Shown: positions 8,478 through 15,665 of the stretch, in pieces
Layout of the letters: each line of letters opens with the position of its first letter
Numbering within the stretch: position 1 is the stretch's first letter
Assembly (NCBI GenBank): GCA_050250915.1
Contig: JBFWNT010000011.1
Span: forward strand, 62,001-126,000
DNA: 64,000 nucleotides
Direction of reading: 5' to 3'
DNA from: Miltoncostaea sp050250915
Lineage (GTDB): Bacteria > Actinomycetota > Thermoleophilia > Miltoncostaeales > Miltoncostaeaceae
The notes under the pieces: generated by a model
What the model saw: the letters and a program-made list of their open reading frames with translations, nothing else
What the model was told of the DNA's origin: nothing
Database searches by the model: none
Position numbers and translations under genes: made by a program

Positions 8478-8987
8478 TCAGCGCGCGGCCGTGGCGTCCC
8501 GGCTGGCGACGTCGTGCCAGGCGGCCTTCGCCCCCATGTGGCCGGCACGGACGGTCCAGGCGGTGGCGGCGGCGGACGTGGCCAGCAGGACGACGCTCAC
8601 CGCGATCGCGGCGGCGGGCCGTCCCGCGACCCGGGCGACGCCGGCGGCGCTGCGGGGGAATCGGTCGCGGAACTCCCGGGCGGCGAACGCCACCGCGGCC
8701 AGGAACACGATGATGGCGAGCGTGCGGGCGCCCTCGCCGAGCTCGGCGTGGTCGCGGATCGTGGGCGACGTGGGGATCTGCTCCTGCAGCGACTCGCCGC
8801 TCATGGTGGCGAGCTGGGCCCCCAGCATTCCGATGAGTGCGGCGCCGAGGGCCACGAGGCTCAGCTCGCGGCGGCGCGAGCGCCACGCGACGGCGGCGAT
8901 GGCGATGACGAGGGTCAGGGGGATGAAGACGACGGGGATGTGGACGATCAGTGGGTGGGCCGGTATCCCGGCGATGGTGTCTGGCAT
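8478..8987 (-). CDS. DUF2231 membrane protein
   Basis: A 169-residue protein with four hydrophobic helices. The N-terminal IPAHPLIVHIPVVFIPL segment is the DUF2231 signature (HP-x3-H-P), whose histidines are thought to bind a cofactor or metal in this uncharacterised family. The start ATG at 8987 is chosen because the signature normally begins within ten residues; an ATG nine bases earlier is possible. The genes on either side (two-component system and zwf) give no functional clue. It shares the direction of the two-component genes but is separated from them by about 160 bases. Confidence 0.78.
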   Translation of the reverse strand: MPDTIAGIPAHPLIVHIPVVFIPLTLVIAIAAVAWRSRRRELSLVALGAALIGMLGAQLATMSGESLQEQIPTSPTIRDHAELGEGARTLAIIVFLAAVAFAAREFRDRFPRSAAGVARVAGRPAAAIAVSVVLLATSAAATAWTVRAGHMGAKAAWHDVASRDATAAR

Positions 8988-9055
8988 GCGGCGCATCGTG
9001 CGGGCCGCCGGGTGAGCGGCCGGTGCCCGGAGGGCAAGCGTTCGGTAATGACGCG

Positions 9056-9304
9056 TCAGCCGGGGACGGGCGACAGGCCCAGCGGCAGGCGTCCCGCGAG
9101 CCACCGCAGCAGCTGGGCGCGCTGGTGGTCGTCGAGCCAGTCCCGCAGCGCCCGCTCCAGCTGCTCCACGACCGGCAGCGCGCGGAGGCTCGCGGGGTCG
9201 TGCCCGGTGCGCCACGCGAGCCATCCCACGAGGCGCTCGGCGTCGTCCTCGGAGATGTAGAGGCGGGCGAGGCGCAGCAGCTCGGCGGCGTGGTCGGGGG
9301 GCAT
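9056..9304 (-). CDS. Small hypothetical protein, possibly SOS-controlled
   Basis: An 82-residue predicted alpha-helical protein (many Leu, Ala and Arg; LLRLARLYISEDDAERL, LRDWLDDHQRAQLLRWL) of no family I recognise. It is acidic in the centre, has no cysteine, and no signal peptide or membrane helix. I accept it as a gene because its ATG at 9304 is preceded by a TAGGCT -10-like hexamer and, directly upstream of that, a sequence matching the Gram-positive LexA box. It may therefore be induced by DNA damage (inference). The stop is at 9056-9058, and the gene is transcribed divergently from zwf. Confidence 0.6.
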   Translation of the reverse strand: MPPDHAAELLRLARLYISEDDAERLVGWLAWRTGHDPASLRALPVVEQLERALRDWLDDHQRAQLLRWLAGRLPLGLSPVPG

Positions 9305-9315
9305 CGGGGTCCGAC

Positions 9316-9321
9316 AGCCTA
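9316..9321 (-). promoter_or_regulatory. Putative -10 (TAGGCT) of the small SOS-box gene
   Basis: TAGGCT on the minus strand lies 11 bases before the ATG at 9304, leaving a leader of only about four to five bases. It abuts the LexA-like box, as expected for a repressible promoter. Confidence 0.5.
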
Positions 9322-9323
9322 GG

Positions 9324-9337
9324 CGAACACATGTTCG
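9324..9337. promoter_or_regulatory. LexA/SOS-box-like palindrome
   Basis: CGAACACATGTTCG is a palindrome of the form CGAAC-N4-GTTCG, matching the Bacillus/actinobacterial SOS box (CGAAC-RNRY-GTTYC) at nearly every position. It is 19 bases upstream of the small gene at 9056-9304 and 60 bases upstream of zwf. Confidence 0.65.
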
Positions 9338-9385
9338 ATCGCCACTCGCCGGGCGGGTGACGGGCGCGGCGCCCGGCGGAGGGCC

Positions 9386-9391
9386 TAGGGT
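9386..9391 (+). promoter_or_regulatory. Putative -10 (TAGGGT), leaderless zwf transcript
   Basis: TAGGGT ends six bases before the zwf GTG at 9398, with no Shine-Dalgarno between. Confidence 0.5.
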
Positions 9392-9397
9392 GGGCCC

Positions 9398-10807
9398 GTG
9401 ACCCGTCCTGGGCCCCAGGTGATCGTGGTCTTCGGCGCGCGTGGCGACCTGGCGCGGCGCAAGCTGCTGCCGGGGCTGCTGCGGCTGGAGCGGGCGGGCC
9501 TGCTGCCCGAGGACTATCGGGTGATCGGCTCGGGGCGGCGCGAGCCGGACGGCCCGTGGCCCGACGAGGTGCGCTCGCGGCTGGCGGAGGACGGCGCCGA
9601 CGTGGGCGACGAGGCCTGGGAGCGGTTCGGCGGCCGGCTGTCGTTCGCGTCGTCGTCGGCGGACGACGGGGAGGCGCTGGCGGCGGCGGTCGGCGCGGCG
9701 CGCGACGCGCTGGGTGGCGACGCCGGCGTGGTGCTCTACATGTCGGTGCCGCCGTCGGCGATGCAGCCGATGGTGGGGATGCTGGGCGCGACGGGGCTGG
9801 CGGCCGACCCGGCGCGGGTGGTGATGGAGAAGCCGTTCGGCCGCGACGTGGCGTCGGCGCGCGCGCTGAACGACGCGCTGCACGAGCACTTCCCGGAGGA
9901 GCGGATCTTCCGCATCGACCATTTCCTGGGCAAGGAGGCGGTGCAGGGGATCCTGGCGCTGCGGCTGGCGAACGGCGTGTTCGAGCCGGTGTGGAACCGC
10001 GACCACATCGCGTCGGTGCAGATCGACGTGCCGGAGGCGCTCGGCCTGGAGGGCCGCGCCGGCTTCTACGAGGAGACGGGGGCGTTCCGCGACATGGTGG
10101 TGACGCACCTGTCGCAGGTGCTCGGATTCATCGCGATGGACCGGCCGGCGAGCCTGGACGCGGAGGCCCTCCAGGACGCGAAGGCGGCGGTGTTCGCCGA
10201 TCTGCGCCGGTTCGATCCCGCGCACGCGGTGTTCGGGCAGTACGAGGGCTTCCTCGAGGAGGACGGGATCGACCCGGAGTCGCGGACGGAGACGTTCGTG
10301 GCCCTCCGCGCCGAGATCGACGCCGACCGCTGGCGGGGCGTCCCGTTCCTGCTGCGGACGGGGAAGGCGATGGCGGAGGGCCGGCGCGTGGTGACGGTGA
10401 CGTTCCGCGAGCCCGGGATGCTGGTGCCGCCGGCGGGCGACGGCGACGGTGCCCCGGACGTGCTGGTGATGGAGCTGTCGGAGGATCCGAGGATCGCCCT
10501 GGAGCTGCGGGTGAAGCAGCCGGGGCCCCGGCTGGTGGCGGCGCGGGCGCGGATGGAGCTGGACGTGGAGGCGGCGCTGCAGGCGGAGGGGCTGGAGGCG
10601 TACGAGCGCCTGCTGCTGGACGTGATGCGCGGCGACCATCTGCTGTTCACCCGCGCGGACGAGATCGAGATGCTGTGGGAGCGCGGCGCCGACCTGCTGG
10701 AGTCGCCGCCGGAGCCCCTCCCGTATCCGCGCGGCGGCTGGGGGCCGCCGGAGGCGGTGGACCTCGCCGGCCCGGCGGGCTGGCGCCTGCCGGACGGGGC
10801 GTCGTGA
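9398..10807 (+). CDS. zwf: Glucose-6-phosphate 1-dehydrogenase
   Basis: A 469-residue cytoplasmic enzyme that oxidises glucose-6-phosphate to 6-phosphogluconolactone with NAD(P)+. The N-terminal nucleotide motif reads FGARGDLARRKL (usual form GASGDLAKRKL, with an Arg in place of Ser), VMEKPFGRD supplies the EKPxG block, and RIDHFLGKE (about residues 171-179) is the catalytic signature with the active His and Lys. Length is slightly below the usual 480-510. The GTG start follows a TAGGGT hexamer at the spacing of a leaderless transcript. No 6-phosphogluconolactonase, opcA or transketolase is adjacent; the coupled downstream gene is an F420-type reductase. Confidence 0.93.
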   Translation: MTRPGPQVIVVFGARGDLARRKLLPGLLRLERAGLLPEDYRVIGSGRREPDGPWPDEVRSRLAEDGADVGDEAWERFGGRLSFASSSADDGEALAAAVGAARDALGGDAGVVLYMSVPPSAMQPMVGMLGATGLAADPARVVMEKPFGRDVASARALNDALHEHFPEERIFRIDHFLGKEAVQGILALRLANGVFEPVWNRDHIASVQIDVPEALGLEGRAGFYEETGAFRDMVVTHLSQVLGFIAMDRPASLDAEALQDAKAAVFADLRRFDPAHAVFGQYEGFLEEDGIDPESRTETFVALRAEIDADRWRGVPFLLRTGKAMAEGRRVVTVTFREPGMLVPPAGDGDGAPDVLVMELSEDPRIALELRVKQPGPRLVAARARMELDVEAALQAEGLEAYERLLLDVMRGDHLLFTRADEIEMLWERGADLLESPPEPLPYPRGGWGPPEAVDLAGPAGWRLPDGAS

Positions 10808-11268
10808 CGACCGCCGCCCCCGCGCCCGAGCCGCGCTATCGCCGGCCCGGCTGGGTGACGAGGAACGTGATGAACCCGGCCGTCGCCGGCCTGCTCCGGC
10901 TGGGCGTGAGCGTCTGGGGCGCGCGGATCCTGGAGGTGCCGGGGCGCCGCTCGGGGGAGCCGCGCCGCACCCCGGTGAACCTGCTGGAGCTGGACGGCGT
11001 CCGGTACCTCGTCTCGCCGCGCGGCAACACCCAGTGGGTGCGGAACCTCCGCGCGAGCGGCACCGGCGCGCTCATCCTGGGGCGCCGGAGGGAGCCGTTC
11101 CGCGCGACGGAGGTCCCCCGGGACGACACCCCGCCGGTGCTGCGCGCCTACCTGCGCCGCTGGCGCGCCGAGGTGGGCGTCTTCTTCGACGGCGTCGGCC
11201 CCGACGCATCCGACGCCGACCTCCGCCGCATCGCCCCCGACCACCCGGTCTTCCGCCTGGCCGACTGA
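10804..11268 (+). CDS. Deazaflavin (F420)-dependent nitroreductase family protein
   Basis: A 154-residue split-barrel protein of the DUF385/Ddn family. Recognisable elements are the N-terminal amphipathic helix (WVTRNVMNPAVAGLLRLG), the strand-turn VPGRRSGEPRRTPVNLLELDG and the F420-contact segment LVSPRGNTQWVRNLRASG. Family members use reduced F420 to reduce quinones or nitro compounds at the membrane face. The GTG overlaps the zwf stop (GTGA). This coupling is notable because glucose-6-phosphate dehydrogenases supply reducing power, though the zwf here is of the NADP type rather than the F420-dependent Fgd. Confidence 0.85.
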   Translation: MTTAAPAPEPRYRRPGWVTRNVMNPAVAGLLRLGVSVWGARILEVPGRRSGEPRRTPVNLLELDGVRYLVSPRGNTQWVRNLRASGTGALILGRRREPFRATEVPRDDTPPVLRAYLRRWRAEVGVFFDGVGPDASDADLRRIAPDHPVFRLAD

Positions 11269-11274
11269 ACGCCG

Positions 11275-11300
11275 CCGCGATGTCCAATTGAACATCGCGG
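11275..11300. terminator. Hairpin between convergent genes, possible two-way terminator
   Basis: CCGCGATGT ... ACATCGCGG pairs almost perfectly around the core CCAATTGA. It lies just after the stop of the F420-type reductase. No T-run follows. Confidence 0.45.
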
Positions 11301-11503
11301 TCCGTTCGGATGAACGAGCGGGCGCGGACCCGTACCTGGCCCGGCGCCTCCCGGCCGTCGTTCAATCGAACGCCGGTGCGCGGGGCGGGTGAACGCCCGG
11401 GTCCGTTCATCGAAGGGGTGGGACGAGGGCGCTCCGTGGCCGCGGCCAGGACGGCGCGGAGGCCCGTCGTTCCAATGAACACCGAGGTTCGTTCAATTGA
11501 ACG
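11282..11503. repeat. Cluster of GTTC-N4-GAAC palindromes in a convergent intergenic region
   Basis: Five 12-mers follow the plan GTTC-N4-GAAC: 11282 (GTCCAATTGAAC, one mismatch), 11304 (GTTCGGATGAAC), 11360 (GTTCAATCGAAC), 11470 (GTTCCAATGAAC), 11492 (GTTCAATTGAAC). A degenerate sixth (GTTCATCGAAG) starts at 11405. Start-to-start distances are 22, 56, 45, 65 and 22 bases. The 273-base gap from 11269 to 11541 lies between the 3' ends of two convergent genes and I see no credible coding region in it. Confidence 0.7.
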
Positions 11504-11541
11504 CCCCGGCCGAACGGGGCCGGCCGGCGGCGATGGGGCGG

Positions 11542-12015
11542 CTAGAGCCCCGGCTCCGGGGACCGCATGGACTTGGCGGCGCGCTGGCCGGCCAGGTGGT
11601 CCCCGATGGCGTCGAGGGCGGCGAGCTCGGCGGGGGTGGGGTCGGGGCCGAGGGGCTCGGCGGCGGGGCCGAGGTGCTCCGCCAGCCAGGCGTCGATGAT
11701 CCCGGCGGGCCCGCCGCCCTGGCGGCGGGCGACCACCTCTCCGTCGACCATCAGCGCCATCGCCGGCACCGACGCCCGGCTCGCGTGGATCCCCCGCGGC
11801 CACAGGAGCCGCTCGCGCGCCTCCCAGTCGGCGGGGGAGGCGAACTCGGCGATCGCCACCGCCACGTCCGGGCGGACCCGGCGCACCTCCTCCAGCGACG
11901 CCGGCAGCAGTATGCACGCCGAGCACATCGGCATCGTCAGGCCCAGCACGCCGCGCGGCGCCGCCTCGATCAGCGCGAGCGCCTCCTCGGGGCCCACGAC
12001 CGGCACGGCGCTCAC
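11542..12015 (-). CDS. Thioredoxin-fold protein with CSAC centre
   Basis: A 157-residue protein. After a short N-terminal helix, the strand LGLTMPMCSACILLPASLEEV presents a CxxC pair in thioredoxin-like position, and SVPAMALMVDGEVVARRQGG provides the cis-proline strand and final hairpin. The C-terminal 45 residues form an extra helical, proline-containing tail. There is no signal peptide, so it is cytoplasmic; it could be a thiol-disulfide reductant or a sensor. The GTG start at 12015 overlaps the stop of the small upstream gene (GTGA), so both are made together. Confidence 0.78.
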   Translation of the reverse strand: MSAVPVVGPEEALALIEAAPRGVLGLTMPMCSACILLPASLEEVRRVRPDVAVAIAEFASPADWEARERLLWPRGIHASRASVPAMALMVDGEVVARRQGGGPAGIIDAWLAEHLGPAAEPLGPDPTPAELAALDAIGDHLAGQRAAKSMRSPEPGL

Positions 12016-12212
12016 GGGGCCGGCTCCCCCGGCTCCCGGAGGCGCGCCGGCACCTCGGCGTCGTGACGGTGGCCGCGGAGCGCGTCGCCCACCACCGTCA
12101 CCCGCGGGGCCGTCGCCACCAGGAGCAGCGGGTTCGCGGCGCGGTGCGACGCGTTCGGGTCGCGCCCGAGCATCCGGACGCGGCGGTGGTGCTGCTGCGC
12201 CGCCTCAGCCAT
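12012..12212 (-). CDS. Small hypothetical protein coupled to thioredoxin-like gene
   Basis: A 66-residue protein (begins MAEAAQQHHRRVRMLG, central PLLLVATAPRVTVVGDALRG, ends PREPGEPAP-like) that I do not recognise. A hydrophobic beta-rich centre is flanked by basic and proline-rich ends, with no cysteine. Its reality is supported by a GTGA overlap with the thioredoxin-like gene and by a TAGCCT hexamer six bases before its ATG. It is probably the first gene of a two-gene leaderless operon, divergent from the TauE/SafE exporter. Confidence 0.6.
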   Translation of the reverse strand: MAEAAQQHHRRVRMLGRDPNASHRAANPLLLVATAPRVTVVGDALRGHRHDAEVPARLREPGEPAP

Positions 12213-12218
12213 GGCGGC

Positions 12219-12224
12219 AGGCTA
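12219..12224 (-). promoter_or_regulatory. Putative -10 (TAGCCT), leaderless
   Basis: TAGCCT on the minus strand ends six bases before the ATG at 12212; there is no ribosome-binding site. Confidence 0.5.
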
Positions 12225-12251
12225 GACGACCGGCCCGCGGCCTCCTCGGGA

Positions 12252-12257
12252 TACGCT
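12252..12257 (+). promoter_or_regulatory. Putative -10 (TACGCT), leaderless
   Basis: TACGCT ends seven bases before the GTG at 12265. Confidence 0.5.
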
Positions 12258-12264
12258 GCCGTCC

Positions 12265-13164
12265 GTGCCGTGGGAATGGCCGATCGGCGCCCTGCTCGCC
12301 GCCCTGATCGCGTTCGTCACCACCCCGGCGGGCGTGTCCGGCGCCGTGCTGCTGCTGCCGGTGCAGGTGAGCGTGCTGGGCGTCCCGAGCCCGTCGGTGA
12401 CCCCGACGAACCTGCTGTTCAACGTCGCGGCGATCCCGGGTGGCCTGCTGCGCTTCGGCCGCGAGGGCCGCCTGTTCGGCCCGCTCACCTGGCTCCTGGT
12501 GGCCGGGACCCTGCCGGGCGTCGTGGCCGGCGCCGTGATCCGCGTGGAGCTGCTCCCGGGGGAGCGGGCCACGGCGGTCGTCGCGGCGGTCGTGCTGCTG
12601 CCGCTGGGGATGTGGCTGCTCGCCGCCCGGCCCGTGGAGCCGCGCCGCGGCCCGCCCGGCCCCGCCGCCCGGCGGCTGATCCCGGCGGTGGCGGTGGTCG
12701 TGGGCGTGGTGGGCGGGCTCTACGGCATCGGGGGCGGGTCGCTGCTGGCGCCGATCCTGCTCGCCGCCGGCATGTCGGCGTACGAGGTGGCCCCGGCGAC
12801 GCTGGCGTCCACCTTCCTCACCTCGATCGCCGGGATCGCGACCTTCGAGGGGCTCCAGGTGGCGCAGGGCGGGGTGGTCGGCCCCGACTGGGCCCTGGGC
12901 CTGTTCCTCGGCGCCGGCGGCTTCGTGGGCAGCTATGCGGGGGCGCGCATGCAACGGCGGATGCCCGAGACCGCCATCCGCCGTCTCCTCGGGGTCCTGG
13001 CCTGCGCGATCGCCGTCCGCTACCTCGTCGCCGCGGCCACCTCCGACGCCCCCGTGCGGACGGCCGCGGGCGGCGCCGCGGTCGTCCCGGGACGGGACCT
13101 CAACCGATCGGACACCGCCCTCCGTACCCACGGCGACCGTCACCCACGTCTGGAGGTCCCATGA
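12265..13164 (+). CDS. TauE/SafE-family membrane exporter
   Basis: A 299-residue protein with about eight membrane helices arranged as two repeats. The repeats are marked by the glycine-rich loops TTPAGVSGAVLLLPV and GLYGIGGGSLLAPILL, the second being the hallmark GxGGG-x-L-x-P motif of the family. The loops PTNLLFN and STFLTS also fit. Relatives export sulfite, sulfonates or sulfoacetate; the substrate here cannot be read from sequence. The last 35 residues are hydrophilic. GTG start with leaderless-type TACGCT. The stop overlaps the ATG of the exported protein that follows. Confidence 0.87.
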   Translation: MPWEWPIGALLAALIAFVTTPAGVSGAVLLLPVQVSVLGVPSPSVTPTNLLFNVAAIPGGLLRFGREGRLFGPLTWLLVAGTLPGVVAGAVIRVELLPGERATAVVAAVVLLPLGMWLLAARPVEPRRGPPGPAARRLIPAVAVVVGVVGGLYGIGGGSLLAPILLAAGMSAYEVAPATLASTFLTSIAGIATFEGLQVAQGGVVGPDWALGLFLGAGGFVGSYAGARMQRRMPETAIRRLLGVLACAIAVRYLVAAATSDAPVRTAAGGAAVVPGRDLNRSDTALRTHGDRHPRLEVP

Positions 13165-13802
13165 GACGACCCCGCCGTGTCCGCACGCTCGCCCTCGCCG
13201 TCGCCGCGGCCGCCGTCGCGGCGCTGGCTCTGGCGCTGGTCCCCGGTGCGCAGGCCACGAAGGCGCCGCCGAAGGCCCCCGCTCCGCCGGCCGACGTGCT
13301 CCTGTACCGCGGCGCGACCACCGTCGCCCTCGACCCCGGCACCGCCGGCGCGCTGAAGGGCCTCGGCGTCTCCGTGGCCCCCACCGGCGCCGCGTACGCC
13401 TCGAAGGCCGGCATCAGCTTCCCGATCACGCTCGGCGTGGTCGACGCCGCCGACCTGACCGGCCAGATCCGCCACTCCGGCGGCCTCGTGTTCGCGAAGG
13501 GCGCGACGAAGGTCTACCTCAGCCGGTTCTTCATCGACATCGACGACTCGCCGAGCCTGTCCGGCCGGGTCGGCGCCGCGTTCGGCACGGGCGACCGCGC
13601 CGAGCTGTTCGCCCTCGACCTCAGCGGCCTGAAGGTGGACGCCGGCCGGCGTCACATCGCGCTCTCCGGGGTGGGCCTCACCCTGACGGCCGGCGCGGCG
13701 ACCGCCCTGAACCAGGCGTTCGGCACCACGGCCTTCACCGAGGGCCTGCCCATCGGCACCGCGACGGTGAAGGCCCGCACCTGGACCGTCCCCGCCGCCT
13801 GA
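13161..13802 (+). CDS. Exported beta-rich protein of unknown function
   Basis: A 213-residue protein with a clear signal peptide (RRPRRVRTLALAVAAAAVAA, cleavage likely after AQA), ATG behind GGAGGT and overlapping the exporter stop. The mature part contains ISFPITLGVVDAADLTG, IRHSGGLVFAKG and a C-terminal GVGLTLTAGAATALNQAFG segment. This layout recalls the HtaA-like cell-surface domain (tail residues such as LxLTxxAAxxLN) common in actinobacteria, but the resemblance is weak and heme binding cannot be claimed. Anchoring signals are absent, so it is probably secreted or periplasmic-like. Confidence 0.7.
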   Translation: MRRPRRVRTLALAVAAAAVAALALALVPGAQATKAPPKAPAPPADVLLYRGATTVALDPGTAGALKGLGVSVAPTGAAYASKAGISFPITLGVVDAADLTGQIRHSGGLVFAKGATKVYLSRFFIDIDDSPSLSGRVGAAFGTGDRAELFALDLSGLKVDAGRRHIALSGVGLTLTAGAATALNQAFGTTAFTEGLPIGTATVKARTWTVPAA

Positions 13803-13808
13803 CCTGAC

Positions 13809-13850
13809 GCGCCGCGCGCGCCGGGCCTACGGGGTCCGGCGCGCGGCGCC
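13809..13850. terminator. GC-rich hairpin between convergent genes
   Basis: GCGCCGCGCG(CG)CCGG and CCGGCGCGCGGCGC pair around an 11-base loop, with a two-base bulge. It is placed between convergent stops at 13802 and 13874, so it can serve both directions. There is no T-tract. Confidence 0.6.
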
Positions 13851-13873
13851 GACCTCGCGGCCGAGGTGGGCGG

Positions 13874-14440
13874 CTAATCGGCCTCCCGGCCCCGCAGCAG
13901 CACGGCGGCACCGCGCGACACCACCCAGGTCGCGTCCTCCGAGATGGCGTAGGGGACGGTCATGCGGACGGTCGCCTCGCCGGTGCCCGTGGTGAAGGTG
14001 CCGCAGCGCCACATGCCGCCGCCGGGCCGCGCGACGCCCAGCGCGTAGACGGCGCCCCGCCCCGCCGGCAGGCCGCTCACGTCGAGCTCCAGCGCGCGGT
14101 TCCCGTGGCCGTCGGGCCCGGCCAGCCGCAGCTCCCCCGACCCGCCGGGCGGCCCGATCGCCGCCGGCGCCAGGGCCACGGTGGCCTCGGCGTCGAAGCC
14201 GCCGCCCGAGCGCAGCAGCGCCCCGGCCGCGAAGGCCATGGCCACGATCACGACGGCGGCCACCGCGAGCGCCGCCGGCCGGACCGGGCGCCGCCGGGGC
14301 GGCGCCGCGGGCCGTGCCCGCCCCTGGGGTGGCGGGGCGGGCACGCTGCGCAGCAGGGCGTCCACCTCGCGGAGGCGCTCCAGCTCGTCCGGGGGGACGT
14401 CGCCGCCGAGGCGGTCGTGAAGGTCGTCGGGCCCGCTCAT
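13874..14440 (-). CDS. Membrane anti-sigma factor, RskA-like
   Basis: A 188-residue single-pass protein. A cytoplasmic N-terminal part (1-75) rich in Asp/Glu then Arg/Pro precedes one membrane helix (VRPAALAVAAVVIVAMAFAAGALL) and a beta-rich outer domain (ALELDVSGLPAGRGAVYALGV ... CGTFTTG) that matches the anti-sigma-K C-terminal domain. The zinc-binding HxxxCxxC motif is absent, so sigma binding would be of the zinc-free type. Its ATG overlaps the sigma-factor stop (ATGA), the standard sigma/anti-sigma arrangement. Confidence 0.82.
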   Translation of the reverse strand: MSGPDDLHDRLGGDVPPDELERLREVDALLRSVPAPPPQGRARPAAPPRRRPVRPAALAVAAVVIVAMAFAAGALLRSGGGFDAEATVALAPAAIGPPGGSGELRLAGPDGHGNRALELDVSGLPAGRGAVYALGVARPGGGMWRCGTFTTGTGEATVRMTVPYAISEDATWVVSRGAAVLLRGREAD

Positions 14441-14952
14441 GCCCTCAGCTCCTCCAGCAGGCCGGCCATCCGCGCCAGGCCGGCCCGCGTGCGGGTCTTG
14501 ACGGTTCCGAGCGGCACGTCCAGGTAGCTCGCGATCTCCGACTGCGACAGGTCGCTCCAGTACGCCAGCTCCAGCACCGCCCGCTCCGGGTCGGGCAGGC
14601 GCTCGAGCGCCGCGTCGACCCGCCACGCCCGCCACGCCAGCTCGGCGTCCTCGTGGGGGTCGGCGGCGGCGTCCGCCTCCTCCGGCAGCTCCGCCGCGTC
14701 CACCAGGGGCACGCGCCGGCGGCCCAGCTCGGTGAGCACGGCGTTGCGCGCGACCGCGAACATCCACGCCGACGCCCGGCCGCGCTCGGGCCTGAAGCTG
14801 CGGGCCGAGCGCCAGACGGCGGCGAAGGTCTCCTGCACCACCTCGTCGGCCCGGCCGGCGTCGCGCAGCTGGCGCAGGGCGAGGCCGCGCACCGGCCGGG
14901 CGAAACGCCCGTACAGGTGCTCGAAGGCCACGCCGTCGCCGGCCGCCGCCAT
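14437..14952 (-). CDS. ECF sigma factor, SigK/RpoE type
   Basis: A sigma-70 family protein of 171 residues from the ATG at 14952. Region 2 is AFEHLYGRFARPVRGLAL ... ADEVVQETFAAVWRSA and region 4 is LPDPERAVLELAYWSDLSQ ... SYLDVPLGTVKTRTRAGLARM. Homologues normally begin about 8-15 residues earlier with a DARLI-x-AAAGD helix. The reading frame does continue upstream as GFDLDGASDARLIQ, but with no ATG, GTG or TTG; an ATC at 14997 sits five bases after AGGAGG and may be the true start. It is likely to transcribe its own operon and the divergent cupredoxin gene. Confidence 0.9.
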   Translation of the reverse strand: MAAAGDGVAFEHLYGRFARPVRGLALRQLRDAGRADEVVQETFAAVWRSARSFRPERGRASAWMFAVARNAVLTELGRRRVPLVDAAELPEEADAAADPHEDAELAWRAWRVDAALERLPDPERAVLELAYWSDLSQSEIASYLDVPLGTVKTRTRAGLARMAGLLEELRA

Positions 14953-15035
14953 CTGGATGAGCCGCGCGTCGCTCGCGCCGTCCAGGTCGAACCCGATGCC
15001 GTCCTCCTCTCGGTCAGGTCATACCGCCGCGAGGC

Positions 15036-15072
15036 CCGATCGGATTGCCCGCCCAGCCGGAAAACCGATCGG
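15036..15072. promoter_or_regulatory. Two CCGATCGG palindromes in the sigma/cupredoxin divergent region
   Basis: Identical 8-bp palindromes CCGATCGG at 15036 and 15065 are 29 bases apart between the divergent sigma-factor and lipoprotein genes. A GGAAAA element overlaps the second and could be an ECF -35. The assignment is tentative. Confidence 0.3.
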
Positions 15073-15122
15073 CGCCGACGCCGGTACCGGACGGCAACGA
15101 CCCACCTGACGAAGGAGGCGAC

Positions 15123-15608
15123 ATGGTCCACCGGGGTGTCAAGGTGATGCTGGTGGCGGCGCCGGCGATGGCGCTCGCCCTGTTCGCGGCCGGCTGCGGA
15201 AGCGGGAGTGGCAACGGCTCGGCGAACGGCGGCGGCGCGTACGGCGGCTCGCCCGCGACCACCGCCGGTGCGGCATCGCCGGCCACGACGGCGGCCGCCG
15301 CGGCGGCGGGTGCCGGGGGCACCGACGTCGCCGGGAAGTCGTCGGTCGACGTGACGATGCAGGACGACATGTTCGTCCCCAGCGTGCTCACCGGCACACC
15401 GGGCCAGACGGTCACGCTGAAGCTCGACAACACCGGCACGCAGGAGCACAACTTCACGCTCGAGTCGCAGAAGGTCGACACCGACGTGGAGTCCGGGAAG
15501 ACCGCGACCGTGAAGGTCACGTTCCCGGCGAGCGGCACGCTCCAGTTCTTCTGCGAGTACCACGAGGCGCTCGGCATGACCGGGTCGCTGCAGGTCCCCG
15601 CCTCCTGA
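15123..15608 (+). CDS. Cupredoxin-domain lipoprotein
   Basis: A 161-residue protein, ATG after AAGGAGGCG. A lipobox LFAAGC gives a lipid-anchored cysteine near residue 24, followed by a Gly/Ser/Ala/Thr-rich linker to about residue 70 and a plastocyanin-like domain (VDVTMQDDMFVPSV ... GQTVTLKLDNTG). The type 1 copper ligands are all present: H in EHNFTLE, then C, H and M in FFCEYHEALGMTG. It is probably an electron carrier or copper-binding protein on the outer face of the membrane. Being divergent from an ECF sigma/anti-sigma pair, it may belong to that regulon (inference). Confidence 0.88.
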   Translation: MVHRGVKVMLVAAPAMALALFAAGCGSGSGNGSANGGGAYGGSPATTAGAASPATTAAAAAAGAGGTDVAGKSSVDVTMQDDMFVPSVLTGTPGQTVTLKLDNTGTQEHNFTLESQKVDTDVESGKTATVKVTFPASGTLQFFCEYHEALGMTGSLQVPAS

Positions 15609-15614
15609 ACGAGG

Positions 15615-15659
15615 CGGGTGGCGGTCGGGGGCCGTCGGGGGCCCCGGCCGCCCCACCCG
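15615..15659. terminator. Imperfect GC hairpin between convergent genes
   Basis: CGGGTGGCGG near 15615 and CCGCCCCACCCG ending at 15659 can pair with a small bulge, between stops at 15608 and 15666. Confidence 0.45.
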
Positions 15660-15665
15660 AGGCCG

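Noticed and set aside
11310..11699. A plus-strand 129-codon frame through the palindrome cluster
   Set aside because: Composed mostly of Arg, Gly and Pro, overlaps the antisense thioredoxin-like gene and has no ribosome-binding site or -10-like signal.
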